Below, one piece after another: positions 7,089 to 15,188 of a DNA stretch of 24,575 nucleotides. A model generated the notes under the pieces. It did not search any database. It was not told the DNA's origin and was given only the letters and a program-made list of their open reading frames with translations. Position 1 is the first letter of the stretch. Every line of letters starts with the position of its first letter. Origin of the DNA: an uncultured Bacteroidales bacterium (GTDB taxonomy: Bacteria; Bacteroidota; Bacteroidia; Bacteroidales; Bacteroidaceae); assembly GCA_937901185.1 (NCBI GenBank), contig CALCHR010000221.1, positions 1-24,575 of the forward strand. Direction: 5' to 3'. Made by a program: the position numbers and the translations under genes.

Positions 7089-7113
7089 CCATAGGCTCAC
7101 TCTCTGCCTATGG
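7089..7113 (-). terminator. Hairpin at the end of the envelope operon
   Basis: CCATAGGC (7089-7096) and GCCTATGG (7106-7113) pair perfectly around a 9-nt loop. The right arm contains the stop codon of the phytase-like esterase gene, read on the minus strand. No T-run follows on that strand, so it is at best a weak terminator or an mRNA 3'-end stabiliser. Apart from it, 7000-7088 holds nothing recognisable. Confidence 0.4.
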
Positions 7114-8172
7114 AAGAACCAACACCTTCAGATAATCTTTCAGAGAGATTCCACCTTTTCCCATTCTGCCTTGCGAGTCGTTGATGAGCAGCAGCGTCTG
7201 CCTTCCGTCGGCCAGCGTACGCCCCAAGCACATGCCTTCGTAGTTGGCCAAGGTATAGCGCAAGGGGTTGAGTTTGGTGACAAAGCGCGTCAAGAGGGTC
7301 TTCACCAAAAACTTATTGCGGTCGAGCTGTTTTAGGTTGGTCGAACTGTCTATCTGCCAACCTTCTGCGGGATTTACGACAAAGAGTTTGCACACCACTT
7401 CCGAGCGCAGGTAGCGCTTTGAGATGTTCACCTCGCGCTCCAGCACAAGCAGGCGCCCGTCGGGCAGGGCGGTCAGTTCGGGCACGCCATAGGCATAGAG
7501 TCTGCCAAAGCCCTTTGTCCTCCCTGCATCCATGCGGTAGGCATAGGCGGCGCAGGGTAGCAAATCCTCGTTGAAGGCTTGCAGGCGCAATAGGTTTACG
7601 GCTCCGGGATGAGCCGGGCCTGCCGCTTCGCCATCCTCCGGGAGCGTGCTCTCCGTAGTGGTCCAAAAGCGATGAGTGGCGGGGTGATAGGCTAAGGCCT
7701 CGAAACCATAGTTGGAAACGATGTGCTGCTTATCGTAAAGCTGCGGTATTTGCAAGGAGACTCCCGTGGGCTGGCCGAAGAGGGTATATTCCAGGATTTG
7801 CTGGTCGCCTTCGCCACTGATAAACACGGTGTTGCGTTGCTTGTGGAAGACGATGCCCTCCGAGTCGCGCATACTGAGTCCGCCTTTGTCCACCCGAGGC
7901 GCAGAGGTGCCTTGAAATCCTTCGGACACGACGGCAGTCACCTGTCCGCTCACACTGTCTTGCTCAATGCGAAAGAGGAAGAAGCCATCGGCTGCCTCTT
8001 TGTCGCTCACCACGGCATAGCGATTATCACCCAAGGGGGTTATTCCACTAAAGTGGGCCGGGGCTATATCCCAGCGTGCCAGAGATTTCTGTTTTAGGGC
8101 CACAGCCTGCTGGGACCATGCGGTAGCGGAACAAATAAGAATCAGGAGGAGGAAGAGGGTGATGCGTTTCAT
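7108..8172 (-). CDS. Secreted esterase-like activity of phytase family protein (PF13449-like)
   Basis: A 354-residue protein with a clear signal peptide, MKRITLFLLLILICSATAWS, and cleavage expected near residue 20. The mature part looks like a beta-propeller of the phytase-like domain: HFSGITPLGDNRYAVVSDK near the start, then RDSEGIVFHKQRNTVFISGE, SNYGFEALAYHPATHRFWTT, PELTALPDGRLLVLERE and NYEGMCLGRTLADGRQTLLL. Each carries a short blade-like pattern with E(G/A) and D/E residues. Members are exported and often of unproven substrate, so true phytase or esterase activity is not established. It is the last gene of the minus-strand envelope operon, 54 bases after the GNAT gene. Confidence 0.8.
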   Translation of the reverse strand: MKRITLFLLLILICSATAWSQQAVALKQKSLARWDIAPAHFSGITPLGDNRYAVVSDKEAADGFFLFRIEQDSVSGQVTAVVSEGFQGTSAPRVDKGGLSMRDSEGIVFHKQRNTVFISGEGDQQILEYTLFGQPTGVSLQIPQLYDKQHIVSNYGFEALAYHPATHRFWTTTESTLPEDGEAAGPAHPGAVNLLRLQAFNEDLLPCAAYAYRMDAGRTKGFGRLYAYGVPELTALPDGRLLVLEREVNISKRYLRSEVVCKLFVVNPAEGWQIDSSTNLKQLDRNKFLVKTLLTRFVTKLNPLRYTLANYEGMCLGRTLADGRQTLLLINDSQGRMGKGGISLKDYLKVLVLP

Positions 8173-8226
8173 AGAGGAGTGTCTTATATAATATAATTAT
8201 TGTGTAGGGAGGGTATCCCGAATGCA

Positions 8227-9264
8227 CTACTCGTCGAGCATCATAGGCATGCTCACCTCATGGGCATGCATAAGGTACCCCGCCAGTACTCCGGGCGTCA
8301 TCTGCTTCTCAGCGGGCTGATCTGTGCGCCCCACGAAGTTCTTACTCAAGAGATAGCGACCATTGTTTTGAGGCAATATTTCGTCGTCCACCACCTCCAC
8401 ACACATTGCCTGCTTGGGGAGTTTCGGTTGGATGAGCTGAAGAAGGCGCTCCACATTGACCACGCGCGCCACCCCATAGGGCTGCGCCTCGTCATCTAAC
8501 CAAACAGTGGGCTGCAAGGAGCGAAACCTTTGGGCGCCTGTCTCTGCTGCAAGAGCAGCAAGCAAAGCGGCTTCGGAAGCAGAGTCGTCGGTCTCCATAA
8601 AGGTGAGTCGCCACACATCTTGTGTTTCCTTCACTGCCAAAGCCAATCCGCAGATATTGCCTTCACGGAGCACTGCCACAGCCTTGCCTTGCTCCATCTC
8701 GCAAAGGGCAAAAGCAGCCTGCACATCGCTGAGGGAAGGCAAAAGGCCGGTGCCATAGCGCGACAAGGCTCGGTGGACATACTGCATAATGGCTACTGAG
8801 GGCGCAGCATTGACTGCTTCAAAGCCGGCGGCCACATGCTCCCGGGCCGTCAGCCATTTCTCCACTCGGAAGACGCTTGTATAAAAACATCCATGGGAAG
8901 GGCGCTCATAGAGGTCGCGCAGAGATTCGTTGGCAGGGATAAGCCAGGCGAGGGGCACATCTTCGGCATACAAGCGCTTCAAGCCTTCGCCAATGATGGC
9001 TGCCGCATGCCCCTTGCCGCGACAATCGGGCCGTGTGACAAGTCCGGAGAGGTAGGAGGACTTCACTCGAACGCCCCGAAACAAAGACTCGTAAGGCAAC
9101 CACTGAGCTGCGGCCACCACAGCGCCGTCCTCGATGCGCACCATGTTGGCCGCAGGAGTGTATTTCTTGGAAAAATATAAATCTATAAAGTCCTGGGAGT
9201 CGCCAAAAACGGTTTCCCACAAGCGCCGCGTCTGTTGTTTTATTTCAGAATCAGAGAGTTGCAT
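8227..9264 (-). CDS. GNAT-family N-acetyltransferase
   Basis: A 345-residue protein whose N-terminal half is a GNAT fold. The acetyl-CoA-binding motif A is visible as LSGLVTRPDCRGKGHAAAII (72-91), with R82-G-K-G-H forming the pyrophosphate loop, preceded by AAAQWLPYESLFRGVRVKSS (51-70) and followed by WLIPANESLRDLYER. The C-terminal half is less typical and resembles the two-domain Eis/Acetyltransf_9 group. The substrate is unknown. It starts 15 bases after the stop of the DUF2156 gene, and such GNAT-DUF2156 pairs suggest a linked function. Context within an envelope operon favours an envelope or amino-acyl substrate, but this is inference. Confidence 0.8.
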   Translation of the reverse strand: MQLSDSEIKQQTRRLWETVFGDSQDFIDLYFSKKYTPAANMVRIEDGAVVAAAQWLPYESLFRGVRVKSSYLSGLVTRPDCRGKGHAAAIIGEGLKRLYAEDVPLAWLIPANESLRDLYERPSHGCFYTSVFRVEKWLTAREHVAAGFEAVNAAPSVAIMQYVHRALSRYGTGLLPSLSDVQAAFALCEMEQGKAVAVLREGNICGLALAVKETQDVWRLTFMETDDSASEAALLAALAAETGAQRFRSLQPTVWLDDEAQPYGVARVVNVERLLQLIQPKLPKQAMCVEVVDDEILPQNNGRYLLSKNFVGRTDQPAEKQMTPGVLAGYLMHAHEVSMPMMLDE

Positions 9265-9279
9265 AGAGATAAGTATGTT

Positions 9280-10200
9280 TTACACTTTTGCCACCACATG
9301 GTACTTATGTAAAAGCACTTCGGGCTGGTAGGAAAGTTTCACTTGGCGCAATCCCTCTATGCCAAGGTCGTCCTCGCGGTTGAGATAAACAAAAGAGGGG
9401 TCTATGCGCCGGGCAAACTCCCGGTTGATAAAAGCATAGGCTCCTTCGTAAGAAACATCGGCTTTTTCTACGCAGATGCCAAAGGTGTCGTAATTGATAG
9501 GCGAACCATAGGTGAAGGCCACCACCTTACCATCCACGCGCACCACACCGCCTATAGCGCCCAAGGCGTCCCAGTGCTCAAAGACAGTCTCTATGGAACG
9601 GCGTTCCTCTATGCTCTCTGCCTGTCCTTTATTCTCCATGCGCTCGGAGTTCCATCGACGCTCGAGTTCCAAGCACTCGGGAATCAACTCAGGAGTGAGC
9701 GGCAGGTATTCGTGGTTTGGATAAGTGCGGAGAAACCTATTGACAAGGTTCCGCTTGGGCTGTAATTTCTTTCCAGCCAGCTCGGAAAGCACATCGCGGC
9801 GATAGATGTAATCGGTAAAGCGGCGGTCGGCCTCGGCCTTGAAGAAACCGGGCATCGCCTCATTGAGACGCGCCAGAGAGTTCTCGCAGACTCCTGCAAG
9901 AAAGAAAGGAACTCCTTGAGAAGCGGCATCTCTGCGCAAAGCCATCACGGGCTCTTTCCAGTCGCCCAGACCAATCGGTGCCAAATAGGCGCGGCGCCCC
10001 TCACTAAAGAAGCGAAACAAGAGCCAGCCATTCCAAAGGGCCACCTCCGTATCGTAGAGGAAGCGCCAGCTTACAAGATTCAAGAAGTTCAAATCGCAGT
10101 TGCGACACTCCGTGTCATAGACATGTCGGCGTATCATCTCGCCATCGGCAAGTCCTAACGGATGAAAATCAATAGGCGCAGAAAAATTTTCCATAGCCAT
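9280..10200 (-). CDS. DUF2156 (phosphatidylglycerol lysyltransferase C-terminal-like) protein
   Basis: A 306-residue soluble protein resembling PF09924, the catalytic domain of MprF-type lipid aminoacyl transferases, a double GNAT fold. Recognisable stretches are TECRNCDLNFLNLVSWRFLY near residue 30, KKLQPKRNLVNRFLRTYPNH near 140, LELERRWNSERMENKGQ, and GGVVRVDGKVVAFTYGSPIN with FGICVEKADVSYEGAYAFIN in the C-terminal half. In MprF this domain transfers an amino acid from aminoacyl-tRNA to phosphatidylglycerol; for Bacteroidota stand-alone versions the substrate is not known. No transmembrane segments are visible, so any flippase must be separate. It follows the lipoprotein gene by 10 bases. 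An alternative start is the ATG two codons downstream. Confidence 0.75.
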   Translation of the reverse strand: MAMENFSAPIDFHPLGLADGEMIRRHVYDTECRNCDLNFLNLVSWRFLYDTEVALWNGWLLFRFFSEGRRAYLAPIGLGDWKEPVMALRRDAASQGVPFFLAGVCENSLARLNEAMPGFFKAEADRRFTDYIYRRDVLSELAGKKLQPKRNLVNRFLRTYPNHEYLPLTPELIPECLELERRWNSERMENKGQAESIEERRSIETVFEHWDALGAIGGVVRVDGKVVAFTYGSPINYDTFGICVEKADVSYEGAYAFINREFARRIDPSFVYLNREDDLGIEGLRQVKLSYQPEVLLHKYHVVAKV

Positions 10201-10210
10201 CTACATAAAA

Positions 10211-10843
10211 TCAATAAGCCAACCTACGCACCTGCGGACCATCATACGTATGGACAATGAGTTCCACAGAGTCGCGACCGGCTTGCAATACATCTGCATA
10301 AGGCCACACGGGACAAGAGAGATAGGCCTCGCGAGTGTAATAGGCTTCGTTTCCATTCTGATCATGGCACAGCTCCACTCGCGCTATCTTGTAGCCTTGG
10401 GGCATAGTTTCAACTCCTTTATCAGCAAAGGCAAAGCGATGAGCATCGCCTGAGGTCTGCAAAGCCACAAGCAGATTGATATATCTACCCCCACGCCACA
10501 CAGCCTTCAGCGATAACGGATGGCGCACAACAGATGACTCAGAGAAACGACGCGGGCAGGGAGAAAGTACAAAAGCTAAATGGCTGAGCCGAACACCTTG
10601 CGGCTCTTCCGTATACATGGCGCAGACACGATAGATAGTATCGCGCGACAAGCCACCAGGCCTATTCAGAACGGCAAGAGCAACACCATCATCGCGCAAC
10701 AAACGCGTACCGATGCCCAAACCATCTGCATAAAGTTCTGCAAGGTCCTGCCGGTAAGAAAGCAAAGCCTCTTCATCTTCTTCGCAAGCACTGAAGAAGA
10801 CAAAGAGGCTTATGAATAACAGCAAGCAGCCGATGTTTCTCAT
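10211..10843 (-). CDS. NigD-like outer-membrane lipoprotein
   Basis: A 210-residue protein with a lipoprotein signal, MRNIGCLLLFISLFVFFSAC, whose lipobox FSAC makes C20 the lipidated residue, followed by acidic EEDEE as in many surface-exposed Bacteroidota lipoproteins. The body contains KAVWRGGRYINLLVALQTSG and a C-terminal RDSVELIVHTYDG, which resemble the beta-sandwich of NigD-like proteins. That assignment rests on pattern memory and is uncertain. Its start overlaps the stop of the acyltransferase gene by 4 bases (ATGA type), implying translational coupling. The function of NigD-like proteins is unknown. Confidence 0.65.
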   Translation of the reverse strand: MRNIGCLLLFISLFVFFSACEEDEEALLSYRQDLAELYADGLGIGTRLLRDDGVALAVLNRPGGLSRDTIYRVCAMYTEEPQGVRLSHLAFVLSPCPRRFSESSVVRHPLSLKAVWRGGRYINLLVALQTSGDAHRFAFADKGVETMPQGYKIARVELCHDQNGNEAYYTREAYLSCPVWPYADVLQAGRDSVELIVHTYDGPQVRRLAY

Positions 10844-11991
10844 GCCAAAGCTTGCTCTTGATTTTTCAGAGGATTGGCATACATGGCCAAAATAGTTTGA
10901 CGCAAGAAAGCCTCATCCTTATTTTCTAAATCAACCATGGCTATACGCGATTCCACATAGGCTTCAAACTGAGCCTTCTCCTCTTGCGTATAGTGTGCGG
11001 CATACTTATCAGTAGCAGCCAACAAGTCGGCCGCGATGTAGTTGCAAGCAAACAGACAATAGTTGCGGTGAATGTCTAAGTCAATGCGGCGAGCCACTTC
11101 TCCAAAGAAATCACCCTTGGGCAGTTCTGCCAATTCGGGCAGCCAAGCATTGATGCACGGCGCAGCGTGGTAATGAACCTTTCCCTTAAAGCCAAAAATG
11201 CCGGTCTGCATATTCTGTAAATCGTCTTCCCTACTCTTTTTGAACTCAGGATTATCGCGCTTCTGCTGAAACTCCTTGGCTTTCAAATAATCGCAAGGGT
11301 CGTATTCATAGGAGATAGAGAGGGGCACAATATTCAAATCTGCCAATCGTTCTACAGCACTTCCTTCTCCGCCCATAGCCATCATTTTCAAGACAGACTC
11401 TTGTGTGCGGTCGTTGGAATCCTTTGCTCGGCCTTCGCGTTGGGCAATCCAAATATTCTCGTGCTTCTCGTTCACCGCAAAGTGCATATACTCGCTCATA
11501 CACTTACTGCTTTGCAACATCTCCCTCATGGAGAGCGAGCGCTGAACGATGAAAGATTTGTTGACGCGCACCAATTTTTTTATCCAAGGATATATCAACA
11601 GGTTATCGCCTATGGCAATTTCTACTGTAGTGGGAAAACCATTGTCGATTAAGAGTTTGCATAGCAGTGCCGAGTCTAGGACGATGTCGCGGTGATTGGA
11701 GATGAACGTGTAGTTCTGCGTCTTGTCGGGCAAGGCCTCTGCGTTCATGTCATAGCCGGTGCTACACTTTGCCATGAGCTGCTCCACCAAGGGATAAAAG
11801 AAGGCTTTCTGCACTGCCAGATTATCCGGACAGGCATAGAGTTTCTTTTTTAACAACTCCATAGGTACATCTTTGAAGAACGACTGCATAATGACACAGA
11901 ACTGTTCGTCGGCCAGGAGTTCATCAAATACTTTTGGTAGTTCCTCTGGAGTGTAAGGACGGATCGCGTCAAATTTTTCGGGGATAGTCAT
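10840..11991 (-). CDS. PlsC-like glycerol-phosphate acyltransferase superfamily protein
   Basis: A 383-residue acyltransferase. The family motif I region reads FISNHRDIVLDSALL, with H100 as the predicted catalytic base. Motif III is represented by IAQREGRAKD, with E186-G187-R188 as the substrate-binding EGR. The spacing in motif I is H-X5-D to D106 (D102 lies at H+2), rather than the classical H-X4-D. No transmembrane helix is evident, so it would associate with the membrane peripherally. An acyl-CoA or acyl-ACP donor and a lysophospholipid or amino-lipid acceptor are plausible but not shown. It sits between ddl and the lipoprotein gene in the envelope operon, overlapping the latter by 4 bases and following ddl by 33 bases. 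Confidence 0.8.
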   Translation of the reverse strand: MTIPEKFDAIRPYTPEELPKVFDELLADEQFCVIMQSFFKDVPMELLKKKLYACPDNLAVQKAFFYPLVEQLMAKCSTGYDMNAEALPDKTQNYTFISNHRDIVLDSALLCKLLIDNGFPTTVEIAIGDNLLIYPWIKKLVRVNKSFIVQRSLSMREMLQSSKCMSEYMHFAVNEKHENIWIAQREGRAKDSNDRTQESVLKMMAMGGEGSAVERLADLNIVPLSISYEYDPCDYLKAKEFQQKRDNPEFKKSREDDLQNMQTGIFGFKGKVHYHAAPCINAWLPELAELPKGDFFGEVARRIDLDIHRNYCLFACNYIAADLLAATDKYAAHYTQEEKAQFEAYVESRIAMVDLENKDEAFLRQTILAMYANPLKNQEQALA

Positions 11992-12024
11992 ACGTACTTT
12001 TTTGTCAAGATGTTAATACTCGGA

Positions 12025-13011
12025 TTAAAGTTTCCCTTCTATGATATCAGCCAGTACATCTTTGATATCAAGACCTGCGGCACGCACTTGTTGTGGGATA
12101 AAGCTTGTCATCGTCATACCGGGCGTCGTATTGATTTCAAGGAGGTTGATTTGCTCTTCTCCTTTCTCGCCGGTGAGGATATAGTCGATGCGGATAATGC
12201 CGTAACAATCTAATATCTTATATATTTTTTCAGTAGTCTCTGCTACACGCTTGGCGGTTTGAGGAGCGATTCGGGCAGGAGTAATTTCTTCTACCTTACC
12301 ATTGTACTTAGCATCGTAGTCAAAGAACTCTTGTGTGGTTACCACTTCTGTGATGGGGAAGGTCACCACCTCTGTGCCTTTCTTATAGCAGCCGCAAGTT
12401 ATTTCGGTTCCGGCCATCATTTTCTCCACCATCACTTCGTCGCTCTCCTGCATGGCTTTCTCGATGGCGGGATAAAGGTCGGCGGCGGTCTTCACTTTTG
12501 TCACGCCGAAACTACTTCCGCCGGCGTTGGGCTTTACAAAGCACGGAAGGCCTAAGCGTGCCACCACGCTTTCAGCATCGGGGAGTTTGTCTCCTTTACG
12601 AACTAGCAGCGAGTCTGATATATATAGCTCGGGGAAGGCTCGCAGATAATTGTTCAAGGCATATTTATTAAAGGTAAGGGCTTCCACCAATACACCGCTG
12701 GTTGAATAGGGCATGCCTATCAAATCAAAATAGCCTTGCAAAATACCATTTTCTCCGGGGGTGCCGTGGATAGTGATGTAGGCAAAGTCGAATGTGTGGC
12801 GACCATCTGCTGCCTGAAAAGAGAAATCACTCTTGTCTATCTCGCAGCGTTCTTCTCCATAGCAGGCGGTCCATTGCTTACCGCACAGTTCTACGACGTA
12901 GCAGTCATACTTTTCCTTATCCATAAAAGAAAGCAATCCCTCTGCGCTACGCAAAGAAACTCCGAACTCAGAAGAGTCGCCTCCTGCCACTATGGCTATC
13001 ATTTTTTTCAT
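12025..13011 (-). CDS. ddl: D-alanine--D-alanine ligase
   Basis: Ddl joins two D-alanines, using ATP, to supply the end of the peptidoglycan pentapeptide. The 328-residue protein has the ATP-grasp layout: N-terminal IAIVAGGDSSEFGVSLRSAE (5-24), ITIHGTPGENGILQGYFD (79-96), the glycine-rich ATP loop CFVKPNAGGSSFGVTKV near 157-173, and the metal-binding LLEINTTPGMT (290-300). The N-terminal motif GGDSSE is the form seen in Bacteroidota in place of GGxSxEheVS. The start at MKKM is supported by homology and leaves 42 bases to rluD. The gene lies directly after rluD, as in many Bacteroidota. Confidence 0.93.
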   Translation of the reverse strand: MKKMIAIVAGGDSSEFGVSLRSAEGLLSFMDKEKYDCYVVELCGKQWTACYGEERCEIDKSDFSFQAADGRHTFDFAYITIHGTPGENGILQGYFDLIGMPYSTSGVLVEALTFNKYALNNYLRAFPELYISDSLLVRKGDKLPDAESVVARLGLPCFVKPNAGGSSFGVTKVKTAADLYPAIEKAMQESDEVMVEKMMAGTEITCGCYKKGTEVVTFPITEVVTTQEFFDYDAKYNGKVEEITPARIAPQTAKRVAETTEKIYKILDCYGIIRIDYILTGEKGEEQINLLEINTTPGMTMTSFIPQQVRAAGLDIKDVLADIIEGKL

Positions 13012-13053
13012 ATATTGGTCTTGTATAATTGATTCAACTTCTATTTTTTACTT

Positions 13054-14160
13054 CTACAAATTGGCTGCTCCCTTTACATAGTTGCGCCAGCGTTCTATCA
13101 ATCCGGCCATATCTTCCGACAGTTCGGCTCTGAAATCCATTTCTTCCTCTGTGCGCGGATGCTTAAAGCCAAGCGTGAGCGCATGCAAGGCTTGGCGCGG
13201 ACATTGTGCATAGCAGTTCTTGATAAACTGATTGTAAGTACCTGAATGGGTGCCGCGCAATATTTGGTCGCCGCCATAGCGCTCGTCGTTAAAGAGGGGA
13301 TGGCCGATGTGTTTCATGTGGGCGCGGATTTGGTGGGTGCGTCCTGTTTCCAAGATGCATTCTACGAGGGTGACGTAGCCAAATCTTTCAAGCACCCGAT
13401 AGTGGGTCACGGCATGTTTTCCCTCTCCCGAGTCGGGTGGGAAGACAGCCATCTGCATTCTGTCGTGGGGGTTGCGGGCTATGTTTCCTTCTATGCGGCC
13501 TCCTTCTTCGGCGATGTTACCCCACACCAAGGCATTGTATTTTCGGCGGGTGGTTTTATTAAAGAATTGCCAGCCGAGATGGGTTTTTGCCTCCGGTGTC
13601 TTGGCTGCTACGAGCAGTCCTGAGGTATCTTTGTCGATGCGATGCACCAGTCCCACACTTGGGTCGTTAGGGTCGTAGTCGGGATTGTCTCGCAGGTGCC
13701 ATGCGATGGCATTGACCAGCGTTCCGGTATAGTTTCCACATCCGGGATGCACCACCAGGCCTGCCGGCTTGTTGATGACCATCAGGTCGCGGTCTTCGTA
13801 GACCACATCGATGGGAATATCCTCCGGTTCTATTAAGTTCTCATAACGTGGGCGGTCCAGGAGGAGCGTTACCACATCAAAGGGCTTCACGCGGTAGTTG
13901 CTCTTCACCGGGGAACCATTCACGTAGAGAAATCCGGAACGGGCTGCTTGCTGCAAGCGGTTGCGCGAGGTGTCTGCCAAGTGGTCGAGCAAAAACTTGT
14001 CGATGCGCACCAACTGCTGCCCGCGGTCGGCCACCACGCGGAAGTGCTCGTAGAGACCGGTATCTTCTTCCTCGCCCACGCCTGCTTCTGCTGTCACGTC
14101 TTCCGCCCCATCGGCGAGGGGGAGCGCCGTTTCTGCTATCTCGCTATGCTGTTCTAACAT
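13054..14160 (-). CDS. rluD: 23S rRNA pseudouridine synthase, RluD family
   Basis: This RluA-type pseudouridine synthase probably acts on 23S rRNA helix 69 (positions 1911/1915/1917). The 368 residues comprise an acidic low-complexity N-terminus (1-45), an S4 RNA-binding domain (VRIDKFLLDHLADTSRNRLQ, 51-70; VNGSPVKSNYRVKPFD, 80-95) and the catalytic domain with LVHRIDKDTSGLL, where D176 is the nucleophile. RTHQIRAHMKHIGHPLFNDE further along is also diagnostic. The acidic tail before the S4 domain is longer than in E. coli RluD. An internal start could exist, but no better ATG is seen. The gap to the PASTA gene is 15 bases. RluD is preferred over RluC because of the S4 domain and neighbourhood. 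Confidence 0.9.
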   Translation of the reverse strand: MLEQHSEIAETALPLADGAEDVTAEAGVGEEEDTGLYEHFRVVADRGQQLVRIDKFLLDHLADTSRNRLQQAARSGFLYVNGSPVKSNYRVKPFDVVTLLLDRPRYENLIEPEDIPIDVVYEDRDLMVINKPAGLVVHPGCGNYTGTLVNAIAWHLRDNPDYDPNDPSVGLVHRIDKDTSGLLVAAKTPEAKTHLGWQFFNKTTRRKYNALVWGNIAEEGGRIEGNIARNPHDRMQMAVFPPDSGEGKHAVTHYRVLERFGYVTLVECILETGRTHQIRAHMKHIGHPLFNDERYGGDQILRGTHSGTYNQFIKNCYAQCPRQALHALTLGFKHPRTEEEMDFRAELSEDMAGLIERWRNYVKGAANL

Positions 14161-14175
14161 GGTTATTTCTTTTTA

Positions 14176-14814
14176 TCAGCCGCCTATCTCGTCGAGCGAG
14201 ATGGACTCCGACGGGGTGTTTTCTGTTTCTGAATTCAGGTCTGTCGACTCTGTCTCGCCATAGCCCTCGCCCACAATGAGTGTCACGGCAGCTCCGGCCG
14301 GTACGCGAGTTCCTGAGGCTACGGGGCGTCCGTTTACCTTCACGCCGACCACCCAGTCAAGGTCGCCGGGTACGCGCTCGGGCACTCCTACTTTGAAACC
14401 CAGAGTTTTCAGTTTCATCTCGGCCTCGCGCAGCGAACAGTTGTCTGCCAGGTCGGGCATCACAATCTTGGGCGAACTCATAGAGTTTACGGTCAGACGA
14501 ACCAAGCGTCCGGGTTTTATCTCCCGACCGGCTTGGATGCTTTGGTCGAGGATGACGTTGGCCGGCAGGTTAGCTACATAGCCGGTGTCACTCACTTCGG
14601 CACGCAGGCCGGCTGCCTCGAGTTTTCTTACAGCCACGCCGGCATCTGTGCCTTTCACATCGGGCATGGAGAGGGTTTCGCCATGCAGGGTATAACTATC
14701 CAGGTAGAAACTGGCTGCAAGCAGCAAAGCGGTGGTCACTATAACCAAGCCTAAACAGTTTCCCCACACAAGCGGGGCACATAGTTTTTCTTTCAACTTA
14801 TTCAGAATCATCAC
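14176..14814 (-). CDS. Single-pass PASTA-domain membrane protein
   Basis: A 212-residue protein with a short cytoplasmic N-terminus, one transmembrane helix at about 18-38 (WGNCLGLVIVTTALLLAASF) and an outside part with two PASTA domains: about 46-112, starting SMPDVKGTDAGVAVRKLEAA, and about 113-182, starting KIVMPDLADNCSLREAEMKL. The last 30 residues are acidic and low in complexity. PASTA domains recognise peptidoglycan or its precursors, and this stand-alone form lacks a kinase or transpeptidase domain. It heads the operon that also contains rluD and ddl, fitting a periplasmic cell-wall role. The ATG at 14814 is followed at once by a second Met codon, so the exact start is ambiguous by one residue. 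Confidence 0.85.
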   Translation of the reverse strand: MMILNKLKEKLCAPLVWGNCLGLVIVTTALLLAASFYLDSYTLHGETLSMPDVKGTDAGVAVRKLEAAGLRAEVSDTGYVANLPANVILDQSIQAGREIKPGRLVRLTVNSMSSPKIVMPDLADNCSLREAEMKLKTLGFKVGVPERVPGDLDWVVGVKVNGRPVASGTRVPAGAAVTLIVGEGYGETESTDLNSETENTPSESISLDEIGG

Positions 14815-14874
14815 TTTATCCTTTTAACAAATACAGCCGGGAATTTCTGCCGCATCCGAGGGGTTATTATGCCA

Positions 14875-14905
14875 CAAAGATAGAATAAAAAAATGAGAGA
14901 AGTAA
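14875..14905 (-). promoter_or_regulatory. Promoter of the envelope operon
   Basis: On the minus strand TATCTTTG (14882-14875) matches the -7 consensus TAnnTTTG. With a 20-nt spacer the -33 position is TTA (14905-14903), one base off TTG. Transcription would start near 14868, about 54 bases before the PASTA start. The -33 element lies inside one arm of the rpmH terminator hairpin. Confidence 0.5.
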
Positions 14906-14934
14906 GGCCTTGCTATAAAAACCTTACTTCTCTC
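14886..14934 (-). terminator. Rho-independent terminator of rpmH
   Basis: GAGAGAAGTAAGG (14895-14907) and CCTTACTTCTCTC (14922-14934) form a perfect 13-bp stem with a 14-nt loop. On the minus strand the stem is followed by ATTTTTTT, the expected U-run. It begins 32 bases after the rpmH stop codon. Confidence 0.85.
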
Positions 14935-14965
14935 AAAATATCCTTTCTAACCTCAGTCAGTCGGA

Positions 14966-15124
14966 TTATTTCTTACCGTGTACTTCGTCAGACACTGTTA
15001 ATTTTTTGCGACCCTTGGCGCGACGTGAAGCCAACACGCGACGGCCGTTAGCTGTCTGCATACGTTGACGGAAACCATGCTTGTTGTTTCTCTTTCTGTT
15101 GTGAGGTTGGAATGTTCTTTTCAT
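14966..15124 (-). CDS. rpmH: 50S ribosomal protein L34
   Basis: A 52-residue, very basic protein beginning MKRTFQPHNRKRNNKHGFRQ and continuing with RMQTANGRRVLASRRAKGRK, which is the full L34 signature. The extra C-terminal tail KLTVSDEVHGKK is longer than in E. coli L34 (46 residues) and resembles the Bacteroidota form. The ATG at 15124-15122 is unambiguous. The gene is monocistronic, with its own promoter about 65 bases upstream and a strong terminator downstream. The neighbours usual in many bacteria (rnpA, dnaA) are absent. Confidence 0.97.
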   Translation of the reverse strand: MKRTFQPHNRKRNNKHGFRQRMQTANGRRVLASRRAKGRKKLTVSDEVHGKK

Positions 15125-15188
15125 TTTATTATGCTGTTTTGTTATAAATTCTTATTCAGCCCCAAAGGGGGGATACTCTTTCGGGCTG

